Shown here: positions 10,941 to 21,589 of the stretch, in pieces
How positions within the stretch are numbered: position 1 is the first letter of the stretch
Layout: each line of letters opens with the position of its first letter
Source of the DNA: Linnemannia schmuckeri
Lineage: Eukaryota; Mortierellomycota; Mortierellomycetes; Mortierellales; Mortierellaceae
Assembly (NCBI GenBank): GCA_029449235.1
Contig: JANATG010000001.1
Location: 1,860,001-1,924,000, forward strand
DNA length: 64,000 nt
Reading direction: 5' to 3'
Translations under genes and position numbers: made by a program
Notes under the pieces: generated by a model
What the model saw: only the letters and a program-made list of their open reading frames with translations
Told to the model about the DNA's origin: nothing
Databases searched by the model: none

Positions 10941-12736
10941 ATGGCAGAGGAGTACGAGGAGGAATACTGCGACGATGAGGAAGGCGACGACTACAACAAG
11001 GAAGAGGACGACGCAGCATACGACTACAATGAGGAAGGTAGTGGTGAAGGGGGCGACATTCAAGTTGGAGAGGAGATTGACTTGGTAAGACTATTGGACA
11101 CTGGCACTTGCATCATAACACATATAGCAGAGGAACAATACACGCTATTCTATTCTGAGGCAGGCGGCTTACGTTTTTTCTTTTCCTTTTTTCCCTATGC
11201 AATATTTAGACACACGAGGAGGTCTGGGACGATAGTGCCTTGATCGAGGCTTGGGACATGGCCGTAAAGCAATATGAGGTACATATACGAAATCAACTTG
11301 ATGAAATTATCACTTTTTGAACGGACAATGGAGACGACGTTTTACCCATCATTTGTCTCTGACTCTTGTTTTTATTCAATATAGGTATACCATAGTAAAA
11401 CCAACCCAAACGTCAGCTCGAAGGACAACTCAAAGGACAAGATCGCCAAGTAAGATTCCCTTCAACTCACTTGATCGTTTACTTCATACTTTCAAGCCAA
11501 GGCGCTCTTTTTCCTAACATAGACATGATTTTACGCGTCTCTTTATCATATAGATCGTCGACACCCATGTCTCCAAACAAGCACAAACAAATCGACTCAG
11601 CACAACAGCTTTCTACATTTCCTACAAAGCGGATGAAACTCAAACACAACAACGAGGCCTCTATGAAATCACAACCGACAAGATCAGAGCCGGATTCGTC
11701 TCCTACACCAACGGCTTCACAGGCGCGACAGCCACCATCAAAAAGCACAGATTTACAGTACGACGTGTCAGAACGGAAACCGAGCTTCAAGAAGGCCGAC
11801 AAGCCTAGTTTTAATCACCACAAGGAGCGCCGCGAGGAGTTTGAGAAGGAGAAGGCACGGGGAACAAAGGGTTCGGCTTCGACGACGACAACGGCAATAT
11901 CTTCATCTACATCTGCTGCACCAGTATCGACAGTAGATGCAGCAACTATTGCTTACTATCAGCAACTAGGATATTACTATGACCCGAGCTACGCGACTGC
12001 CCATAGTCATGAAGCGATATTACCGGATGGAGAGCAAGGACAGGAAGAAGATGAAGATGGGGACCAATCGCAATCACAGGAGCAGCAAGATTGTCATCAA
12101 TATCAACAAGAGCATGGGCATGATGGATCCGCAAATGAAGTCGAGGCAGCTGGAAATAGCAAGGCATCAGGATCAGCCCACACCTCGCATGGTTCAGATG
12201 CATCTAGTAGCAAGGCGAAACCTACATCAACATCGGCAACCTCGAGAGCAGCCCATAAAAATAGAGCTGCATACCCTGTTCCGAATCCCTATGGCCCTGG
12301 ATCTACCATGCATCCATCTCAGCCGTCGTTCTACCCACCTCATCATGGATTCTATCCAGGATACCATCCCGGCCATCTCCCGCCTGCTCCTCCATACCAT
12401 ATACCCTCAGGCGCACCAACAGCCGCAGCTGTAACAGCAGGACCACGAGTGGGAGGATTCGGATTTCCAGCACCGCCAGGAATACCAGCCATGCCAGGGA
12501 TGGTCCCTTCTGGCTGGAATGGACCGAGTGCGCCGAGGCCATTTGGGCAGGGCTCATCCGCAGCCGGTGGACAAGGGATGATGCCACCACCACCATTACC
12601 GTCTTTTCCACCTCACTCGAGTGGTGGTGGATCATTTTCAGGACCAAAGATGGACGATGAGGCTTTTGGTAATCTGATCATGGCATGGTACTTTTCAGGA
12701 TATTACACTGGGCTCTATCAGGCACAGAGACGGTAG
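10941..12736 (+). CDS. SMN1: SMN (survival motor neuron) homologue without a visible Tudor domain
   Basis: Core of the SMN complex that loads Sm proteins onto spliceosomal snRNAs. Four exons (10941-11084, 11210-11278, 11385-11449, 11554-12736) give 486 residues. An acidic N-terminus (EEYEEEYCDDEEGDDY) leads to the Gemin2-binding helix THEEVWDDSALIEAWDMAVK (about residues 49-68), whose WDDSALIxAxDxAV core matches SMN. The extreme C-terminus carries the YG-box oligomerisation motif, AFGNLIMAWYFSGYYTGLYQ. The middle is disordered: Q/E-rich around 200-220, then Pro/Gly-rich (PPHHGFYPGYHPG). No Tudor domain is recognisable between the two ends; fission yeast Smn1 also lacks it. Ends are diagnostic; the Tudor absence is by eye only. 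Confidence 0.9.
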
Positions 12737-12872
12737 ATGGAATGCAGCCGAATCCTATCCCTGAACCTGTCTGTCTGCGCTGCTAATCTGCGCTGTTGTC
12801 TGCCGCCACGCCACGCAGTGAGTTATTTCTTGGAGATGAAAAATAACAAAAACAGGGTACATGTGTCTCAAA

Positions 12873-12878
12873 AATAAA
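12873..12878 (+). terminator. Poly(A) signal AATAAA of SMN
   Basis: AATAAA about 137 bases after the SMN stop. Confidence 0.45.
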
Positions 12879-13492
12879 ATGAAAAGTGACCACAAAGCGA
12901 CACAACTTCATATGAGCGCAGGTGGTCGACCGTTACCATCTGGTACTTTGTTTTTGGAAGTACTGTACTTTGATGGCTGATGTTTTTGGTTTGTCTTGTG
13001 CTCTTTTTTAATTAAGGACTTGGTGGCCCAGAAGTACACAACACATTTGTAGGCACAAAACCAAGTAATTTCTATTAAGAATTGCTGCTGCTGGGGCACT
13101 CGCTCGAGAAAGATATTTTTTGCATTTGCATTTGGTTGGGTCATTCGCTTATTGGTTTAGTGCTCTCGCATATGAAAAGAAAAAGAAAAAACAAACCTTC
13201 ACTCAGTCATAGATTATGACTGTTGAAGTAAAATGAATGGCGACGGTTGTTTGTAATTCCCGCCACTTTTTATTATTTCAAGTCTCTCCCTCTCGTTCTC
13301 TTTTCTTTTCTCCTCATTTACATTTTAATGTTCACGTCCTTCCATGACTTTTGCATTTCCCATCCCTCTCTAACCACTTGCTACTCTTTTTTTTATTTTC
13401 AACGACCCCTCCCCTTCGCACACACTGCACGAACACAACCACCAACACCTTACAAACACTCACACTTGCACCGCGCATACTTTAACGAACAA

Positions 13493-13550
13493 AACACTTA
13501 CACTCACAACACTTACACTCACAACACTTACACTCACAACACTTACACTC
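13493..13550 (+). repeat. 15-bp tandem repeat ACACTTACACTCACA, about four copies
   Basis: Near-perfect head-to-tail copies of a 15-base G-free unit in the leader of the ankyrin gene. The last copy is imperfect. Confidence 0.85.
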
Positions 13551-13914
13551 AAACACTCAAACCTTCGAATACACAATACACCTAACGCCATAGCACACTC
13601 AAGCACATAACAACACACCTCTTTAGCACCACTAACCATCACAAGCACTCAACGATCCTCATCCCACCTTTTTATCTACACTCTATCACCTGATTAACAA
13701 CCCTCTATACACCCTTTTGTTTCCGTTGCCATTTCTTCCGTTGCATTACCTACTGTACTCCTTATTTTTACTATCCCTTAATACCCCGTTTGCTACCACC
13801 ACCCTTTTATTACCATTCGTTACTTTTATTAATATTACAACACCTTATCTACTATTACTATTGCTGCTACCACCACCTAATACCCTTTGATACCCGTCTA
13901 CCACCACCTTAATC

Positions 13915-16077
13915 ATGATTGAACAAAAGTCCCAGCGTCTTATGGCTGCCTGCACGGAGGGTAACCTTGAGCTCGTCAACAGGATCGCCTCCAAATTCGA
14001 CAGCATCCAGGAACTCTGCGAGACCGAGCCCTCGTCTGGTTATACGCCCTTGATGATGGCTGCCCGACATGGCCATCTTGAGATTGTTGAAGCCTTGATC
14101 CGACTCGGCCACGACCGCGCCGAGACTTCCAGGGTACGTTTTTGTTTTGAATCAGTTTGTTGGGCGCGAGGCATTGGACAGAGACAATAAATAAAAACGT
14201 GGTTTGTTGGGTGTGCGCGTGTGTTTTTGGATCTTCTTTATTTGTTGGACACAAGAAGAACATGCGGCGGGCATCGACCATCCATGCTTCCAAGCAGGAG
14301 GCTAGACAGGTGATATGCATAACTTTGTTGGCGATTAAAAGGAAGACACGGACAGACATGCACTGCCATGTGTAATTTCCGAGTACATCTATGGCAAATT
14401 AATGTTGACGTCCTGGCATGTGCGCTCAAGCATGCAGCATAGCATCATGTCTCTGTAGTATTGGTATCGGGGATCACTGTGAACCATTTTGACGGCCAAC
14501 TTGACTCTGGATTTACAAAGAGACCGATGGACTTCCATTCGATCGGTCGGCTGGGTGCCTTGTTGTCGTCTGGACAGACAAACGGACGGACTAAATAAAT
14601 GGAGAAATGGTGTTTGGTTTTGCTCTTATTTTAATATAGTTTGATTGAGTTTACTGTTTGGGATGTCACAGCCATGGTCGAGAGCGTCGTCACTGGACTC
14701 AGATATTAACGGAGCCATTTTATTTTCTCTTTTCTTCTATTTCTCTATGGCAATTGGCTCATCACCTTTCTTTTTTTTCATCGTCGACAAAAAAAACAAT
14801 CGGATAAACAACAAAACAGGATCTCAACAACAACAACATCTTGATGATCGCGGCCGAGCATGGTCACTTGGCCATCTTTGAGGTCTATGCAACGAAGTTC
14901 CCGCGCGCCGTCGAGATGAGCAACAAGAAGGGTTGGACAGCCCTGACGACTGCTGCACGATTCGGAGCCATAGGCATGGTTGAGGTGAGTTTTTAATCAT
15001 CATTATTGTTCCATGATTTCCATCTTGGAGATCTCTGCAATTATCATTCTGAAACACGCTTGGTCTCTAATGTAGCCCTGAGCTGACACTCTCTTTCCTC
15101 CTTCCCCTTTCCCCTTTCCCCTTTCCCCTTTCCCCTGTTTCCTTGCCTCCTTGGCCGACCCTTTTTTTTTTTTTTTTTTTTTTTTTTTAGATTTTACTTC
15201 ACCTTGGAGCTGATATCAACCACCGAGATGAGGAAGGAAGCACGCCACTACACCAGTAAGGAGAATAACTCCCTTTTTTTGCGACAGTTTTGAACATCAT
15301 TCTCTTGCAACAATACAATACCATGGAATAACAAATGCCCGATTGTGCTGCTGCTGCTAAACACTAACCGAATGTGGTCCACTCTCTTTTCCCTTTGGCG
15401 TGGTTTTATGAAACTAGTGCTGCTGCCTATGGTCATATTCAGGTAACGTGTAAGGGATGAATTCTACATTAGGAGTACCTGTCTTTTTTCATTCATTTAT
15501 CAATTGATACTAACCAGCAGCTTTTGTTTATTACAATAATGAAAATAGACCATTACCTTGTTGATTGAAAAGGGAAGCAGCTCGACAATTAAGAACAATG
15601 GCGGCTGGACCGCACAGGACTTTGCATACTCGGACAAGGTGTCAGCACACATGGAAGGTTCGTTTTTCTTGCTTGGTCAGGACAACGAGGCGCCGATTCG
15701 GGCTGAATGACTCTGCGATGCAAAACAAGAAAACGTGTTCTTAACTTTTCCTCCTTTCCATTTTTTCGTGTGACTTTTTAGAATGTTGGAGAGCAATGGG
15801 CAGATCGATGACCTCGTCGCCCTCATCGTTTTCCTCGCTGTATTCGAACGGCTCAGGACAGCATGATTCACTTTCAGGTTCACCACCATCGACCGTCGGC
15901 AAATCGGGATCGAACACGCCTATGCCATTGTCTTTATCTGGTCGCAAGGAGTCATGGACAAATCTTGCACATGGACCTTTGTCCCCTATTCTGGCTTCCA
16001 TCTCCGGCGCGACCTCCCCACGACTTGCACCCTCGAATGCATGGTCAGAGTTCAAGCGAGTCATTGTCAAACAGTAA
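13915..16077 (+). CDS. AVO2: Ankyrin-repeat protein resembling Avo2 (TORC2-associated)
   Basis: Protein-interaction scaffold; in budding yeast Avo2 is a non-essential TORC2 partner. Six exons (13915-14133, 14820-14984, 15191-15255, 15418-15442, 15549-15657, 15782-16077) give 292 residues. It opens MIEQKSQRLMAACTEGNLEL, like the Avo2 start, followed by ankyrin repeats: GYTPLMMAARHGHLEIVEAL (ending IRLGHD, also Avo2-like), NILMIAAEHGHLAIF, GWTALTTAARFGAIG, GSTPLHHAAAYGHIQ and GWTAQDFA. The last ~110 residues are a Ser/Pro-rich tail (SSPSSFSSLYSNGSG, SGSPPSTVGKSGSNTP), probably phosphorylated. Intron 1 is long (686 bases) and exon 4 is only 25 nt. The fold is certain; Avo2 orthology is inferred from the N-terminus, repeat layout and tail, and a generic ankyrin protein is the alternative. 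Confidence 0.75.
15097..15188 (+). repeat. CTTTCCC repeats and T27 run in an intron
   Basis: Five tandem copies of a CCCCTTT-like unit followed by an unbroken run of about 27 T that ends at the acceptor AG (15189-15190) of the ankyrin gene's intron 3. This is an extreme polypyrimidine tract. Confidence 0.8.
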
Positions 16078-16983
16078 ACGGCCATTCGTCTTCTTTTGCT
16101 GAAAACCGAAGCTAATTTCTGAAAAAAAATGTAATAAAAAATCCCGAGAAAAACAGCGTAAAAAAAAGAGCGAAGGATGACCGTTATGGCTGTCCAACAG
16201 TAGCGGGTCCATCTGTTTGTTTTGATTATTTTTGGTGGCAATGCCATAAGCATCCATCGGTTGGTTGAGTGATAGTGCCTGAATTTATGATACCGTCTGT
16301 TCATTGGTGTTTCAGAGCCAGATTTCATTAAAAAGAACTCGGTATTAGAAAGGCAGCTTGCGTCGGGCCGGGTGACAGGCAGACAAGGAGTACGAACAAT
16401 CTATGTATGGATGGACATGGGCATACTTATCCAGGTGGAAAAGTGAGCAGGACATGGGGATGAAAATGTGGGTGGATTTCTGCTCTGTTTTGCTCACGCT
16501 CTCTCTCTCTTGTTCAATCGGTGTGTGGGTGTGGGTGTGGGTGTGTATAAATACGTAAATGAAATGGTTGTGTTGAACACAAGGAATAGAAGTACTATCA
16601 TCAACAAAGAGCTCTCAAAAAAAAAAAAGGTGTTGTTAATATAGTGCAGATATGTTGCGTTATGTTCTATCCCTGCCAGACGACCATCCATCCATCCAAT
16701 CCAACCCAAACCCAACCAGCCCTCCACTTCTACTAGTCCTCCCTCTCAGTCCAACCAAGTCCAACCAAACCAGCCAAACCTTTTCCTCTCCTTGTCTCCA
16801 TCATCTTTTTCCTTTCTCATCCTTTTTCATCTCTCACACCTTTCATACCCTCACTCTTCATCCTCCACCCCCTCTTTTTTTTTTTGTCCATCCCATCAAG
16901 CAGAAATCCTTTCTTCCCCTTTCTCTTCCTCCCGACTTCCTCTCTTCCCTCCCTTCCCTCCCTCATAACTTTTTGCCCACAAG
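16078..16983. other. Intergenic, ankyrin 3' flank and promoter of the TBC gene
   Basis: No gene seen. AATAAA is present shortly after the ankyrin gene (near 16132). From about 16660 to the next ATG the plus strand is a C/T-rich, G-poor leader. Confidence 0.6.
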
Positions 16984-19900
16984 ATGATGGCAAGTAAGCA
17001 ATCCGCTGCTGCTGCCTTCGCATCGGATGATGAGGGCCAGGACTACGATCCTGTCTACAACTACGGCTCCTCGTCCGACTATGAGGAGGACAAGTATCAT
17101 CATACCCAAGCCCTTCACTCTGCAGCCGCAACAGCAACAACCACTGCCTCCTCCAAGACTGCTCTGCCTCCCGCAACACAACATAACTATGGCTATTCTG
17201 AAAACGATAGCGAGGACGACTATTACAATCAGCAACAACAGCATAACCAACATGTGAGACAGGTCGTCTCTCCGTCCTCCGTTGCTTTGCCCACAAGTCC
17301 TATCTCGTCCCGAGGTGGTCCAGGAGCAGGAGGTTACGACTCATACAACGATCGACGGGATTCATACCCCACCCCTTCTTCCCACGTCGCTTCCGTTGCT
17401 GCTACCCCTACTACCCCTGCAGGAGACACTGCCACCACCATTGGTGCTGCCCCAATCCCGTCCTCCAGGAAGTCGTGGGAGGAAGACGATAGTGATGACG
17501 AGCCTTACCCAGCAGACGCATACGACTATGGCCAGGAGGACGAGTCATCGAGCGGGGACGAGTATGAAGAACGTCCTCGTAGCAGCCAGGTTCAGAAACA
17601 GCAACCGCAACCGCAAGCATTTCGTGGATACAGTGATCGTGAAGATAGTGGGGACGAGTACGAGGAACGCCCTCGTAGCCACCTTCAGCACCAGCAACAA
17701 CAACGACAGAGCCAACAACCAGCAGCAGCGGTGGCCCAGGGACACAACGACTATGCAGCTGACAGCAGCCATTCTGAGGACGAATATGAGGAGCGTCCTC
17801 GCAGCCATATTCAGCAACAGCAACCCCAGCCCCCATCATCGAACCACTACCATATTGACAGCCAGTCTGAGGATGAGTTCGAGGAGCGCCCCCGTAGTCA
17901 CCAGCAGCAACAACAGTTCCATGGATACAACGACCATCGTGCTGCTGCTGACAGTCAGTCCGAGGACGAGTATGAGGAACGCCCTCGCAGCCACATTCAA
18001 CAGCGTCAGTCAACTCAATCTAACCACGCTCATACCGAGATTGCTCATGTTGCACAAAAAGAGCAGAAGGCTAAGAACTCTTACAACTACGACTCTGACT
18101 ATTCTCGGTCCAGCTCCGAGGATCACCGCCAGCCTGCTCCCATCTCTGTTCCAGTGGCGGCAGCAGCCCCAGTCCACCACCAGGAGGAAAAGCAACATAC
18201 TGGAAGATATTCGACCGAGAGCTTTGACAAGCGGTCGTCCTATGAGGAGGAGAGGAAGGTTGTGCCTACAGTGACTCAGGCGGCTCCTGTCCATTACGGC
18301 AGCGACAGCGATAGTGACGATGATTTCAAGCCCGCTCTGGCCTCCCCGGCTGCCCACGATCAGCAACCAAAGGAAGCCTTCTATGGAGATTTCGGCGAGG
18401 AGCCCGTCGCCCACAGCAACAACATATTCCAGTCTTCCGCCTTTGACCCCCGTGCCTCGGTCAACTCTGCCAAATCGTTCTCGAGCCACACTAAGCACCA
18501 TTCATTCGGGTATGACGAGAGACCGGCTGAGCATGACGTCCTCTCCGAGTCGGAGTCCGGGTCGTCGTCCGAGTCTGATGAACCAGAGAAGAAGAACAAG
18601 CTGAAGGAGCTGTCGTCGACCTTGATGAGCGCCGCCGCTATTGTTCCCATGTCGCCTCCTAGTGCTACTCAGGCACCACCACCAATTCCCAACAAGTCGC
18701 GTCCTACCTCCACCTTCTCGCTTGCCTCTCATAACTCACTGGCTTCCCCCCGCTCGCCTACTTTTGCTCGATCGATGGGATCTCCAGTTGCTGAGCGTTT
18801 GGAGCAGCCTGCTGTTATCCGCGCCCCTGATTCGCCCGTTGTCTCAGCAGCTGCCGTCCCTGTTGTTGCCGCCGTCGCCGCTGTGGCTACTACTGCCACA
18901 ACTGCCGTTGTTGCTAACCCTTCCACATCTGCACCTGGTACCCCTGCCGCCCCTGTCTCTCCTTCTTCTCCTGTTAAGGATACCGCGCCTTTGGCAGTCG
19001 ACACCGTCTCTCAAAAGTCGGCCTCCTCTGCTTCGTCCTTGGATGCCAGGCAGAAGAACTCAGGATATGACAGCGATACCTCTGGAACCTCAATTGACCT
19101 GCATTCACCCACCTATCAAAGCCGCTCCAAGATGACTCCTCCCAGCGTCTTCACCCGCACCTTCTCCTCCAGCTCTTCAGGAGGAGCTAAGGACACCAAG
19201 GTCAACCATGGCCCTGCTAGCCCCGAGAGAACCCGTCCCATCTCGTATGCGACCGTCTTTTCTGATGCCGATATGAACGATGTCAACTTAATGGATGAAC
19301 CTCTGACCTCTGAGCAGCGCGCCAGTGTGGTTGTGCCCCGTACACCTGTCACTCCCTCGGCCTTCGGCTTCACATCCAATTTTTTCGGCGGAGGAGCAGC
19401 ACGGTCTCAGCCCACGCCTCCACCACCTTCGTCTTCGCAGCCTCAGCAGGTCCCACTTCCTGCCACCCCTGTTCAGGCCACACCTTCGACCCCTGTTGCG
19501 CCTACCCCACCACCCAAGACAAACGACAATCGATCACGTAGCACGTCGATCAGTGCTTTCGCGAGCTCCATTGGCGCCTTTGCCCGTGGCTTTTCTTCGC
19601 AGAGCCAGCCTCCCGTCCCACCAATGCCCACCAGAACCCCCAGCCAGATCAGTCAGCGTACCTCGAACGCACCTACACCCTCTACATTTGTCGCTTTCGG
19701 ACAGCAGCAACAGCAGCAACAGCAACAGGATCCCCGCAATTCTTTGGCCAACAGGAGCATGACCTCTGCCAGAGCTTCGACCATCTCGAACGCGACCAAC
19801 GATTCCAACATGGACATGTTGTTGGCTCGTTTGGAGGCCCAGAACGAGTTGTTGGCGCAGGAGTCCAAGCGTCGTGCTACTACTGAGTCTGACATGGACC

Positions 19901-21589
19901 GTGCCTTGAATCATGCCAAGGAGGAGGCGGCACCCGGCGATGATGTCGACTGGGGTAAGTTTTTTTTACTTGTCTTTTTTGCCGTTGCCGAAAGTCGTTA
20001 TGATATGGTGAATATTTTGCTAACGTTGTTTCCAAATTACATTGCTGCATCTAGACTACTGGGGAGCACTGATGCACGATTACAACGGCGTGGTGAAGCG
20101 GAACCCCAAGCAACTGGCAACCATGATCCAGCGTGGAGTCCCCTCCGCCCTGCGTGGACTGATCTGGCAGCTGTTGGCGAAATCTAAGGACTCTCAATTG
20201 GAATCAACATTTGCAGAGTTGCTCAAGTCGACCAGCTCACATGAGAAACAGATCACTAGAGACATGGCCCGGACGTTCCCTAATCATGAGTACTTCTCGA
20301 CCGAGGGTGGTGTGGGTCAGGAGGCTTTGTTTAATGTTGCGAAGGCTTATAGTCTTTATGACCCTGAGGTTGGGTACTGCCAAGGAATTAGTTTTATTGT
20401 CGGGCCATTGCTCTTGAACGTAAGTCAGTCTTTCTGTTTCTATTGGCATATTCGAGGTTTGTTTGTTGCTTACCGCTTGATAGCTAACGCATGTTATATT
20501 TTTTTGTCCCTGAAATAAATAGATGCCAGAGGAGGAGGCATTCTGTATGTTGGTCCGCATGATGCAGACATACGAGATGCGCGGCCACTACACCCCCGAC
20601 ATGGAAAAACTTCAACTGCGCCTGTACCAATTCGAACAACTGATGGAAGAAACCGTGCCCATGGTTTTCAAGCATCTCCGAAATCAAGGGATCCGTTCCA
20701 CCATGTATGCTTCCCAATGGTTCATGACCGTCTTTGCCTATAAGTTCCCTCTCGAGTTGGTCTTTAGGGTGTACGATATCCTGTTTGTTGAGGGAGCCGA
20801 CGCGCTGTTGCGGTTTGCGATTGCCCTGTTGAAGATGAACCATGATCGGATCCTGTCATTGGACTTTGAGGTCTTGATTGAGTTCTTGAAGCATGGTCTC
20901 TTTGAGCCTTACATGGTACGTTTTTTTTGCTTTTGTTTCTTGACTGTTTCTTTTGTAAATTGCGCGTTTATTTGTGAGCCATGTGTGCTTTGCGCGTAAC
21001 TTTGTCCAATTGCTAACGGCTCTCACCTTTTCCCCTCTTCATTGTAACACAGAACGATGCGGGTCTGTTCATCAGGGACGCGTACGATGTCAAAGTCACT
21101 CCCAAGAAGCTCCAACAATACGCACAGAAGTACCAAGCCCTCCTCCAAAAGCAGCAGGCCGAACTGGCCGCCGAAGAAAACCTCCGCGAGTCCAACCGTC
21201 AACTTTCATCCCAAGTCCGAGCCCTCGAAGGGTCCCTCCATCAACTCAATAAGGAGCACGTCGACTTGGCCAAGGAACTTATCACACGCAAGATGGAGAT
21301 GGCCCAACTGTCCGACAGGAACGACGTCCTCGAACAGAAAGTCTCTGACCTGACCAGGATTGTGGATTCGCAAGGCAAGGAAGTGGAGGAGCAGTACAAG
21401 GGCGAGATTGAGGATGTGTTGAGGAAGAATATGGAAATTCTGAAGAAGAATGAGCAGTTGGAGGATCAGCTCGCGTATATGGAGTCGTTGCTGGTTGAGA
21501 CGAAGATGAAATATGCCGAGTCCGAGATTGAGCGCGATTCTTTGAGTCGGAAACTGAGCGATATGCGCAAGGCCCTCGGTGCCATGTAA
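16984..21589 (+). CDS. TBC-domain Rab GTPase-activating protein, Gyp5/EVI5 type
   Basis: Predicted Rab-GAP in secretory or endocytic traffic. Four exons (16984-19954, 20055-20419, 20523-20915, 21053-21589) give 1421 residues. Residues 1-990, all in exon 1, are disordered: five copies of DE(Y/F)EERPRS, Q-runs, Ala/Pro/Ser stretches and a Q tract near 19703-19729. The TBC domain starts at DYWGALMHDYNGVVKRNP and has RGVPSALRGLIWQLL, the arginine finger ITRDMAR (IxxDxxR) and the glutamine finger VGYCQGISF, so both catalytic fingers are intact. After it comes a ~170-residue coiled coil rich in E/K/Q/L heptads, to the end. TBC plus C-terminal coiled coil is the Gyp5/Gyl1/EVI5 layout. ATG 16984 and 16987 are both possible starts. 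Confidence 0.88.
17553..18000 (+). repeat. Intragenic repeat encoding five DE(Y/F)EERPRS units
   Basis: Five copies of an acidic-then-basic nonapeptide at ~30-residue spacing, separated by Gln-rich linkers, inside exon 1 of the TBC gene. Synonymous differences between copies (GAACGT, GAACGC, GAGCGT, GAGCGC) show they are not very recent duplicates. Confidence 0.85.

Larger units (their letters stand above)
12737..13914. other. Intergenic, SMN 3' flank and promoter of the ankyrin gene
   Basis: No gene seen. From about 13255 the plus strand is C/T/A-rich and nearly G-free up to the next start codon, with a 15-base tandem repeat at about 13493-13550. Confidence 0.6.

Noticed and set aside
13493..13550. 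15-bp tandem repeat as a CRISPR-like array
   Set aside because: Units are directly adjacent without spacers, and the genome is eukaryotic; it is a minisatellite.
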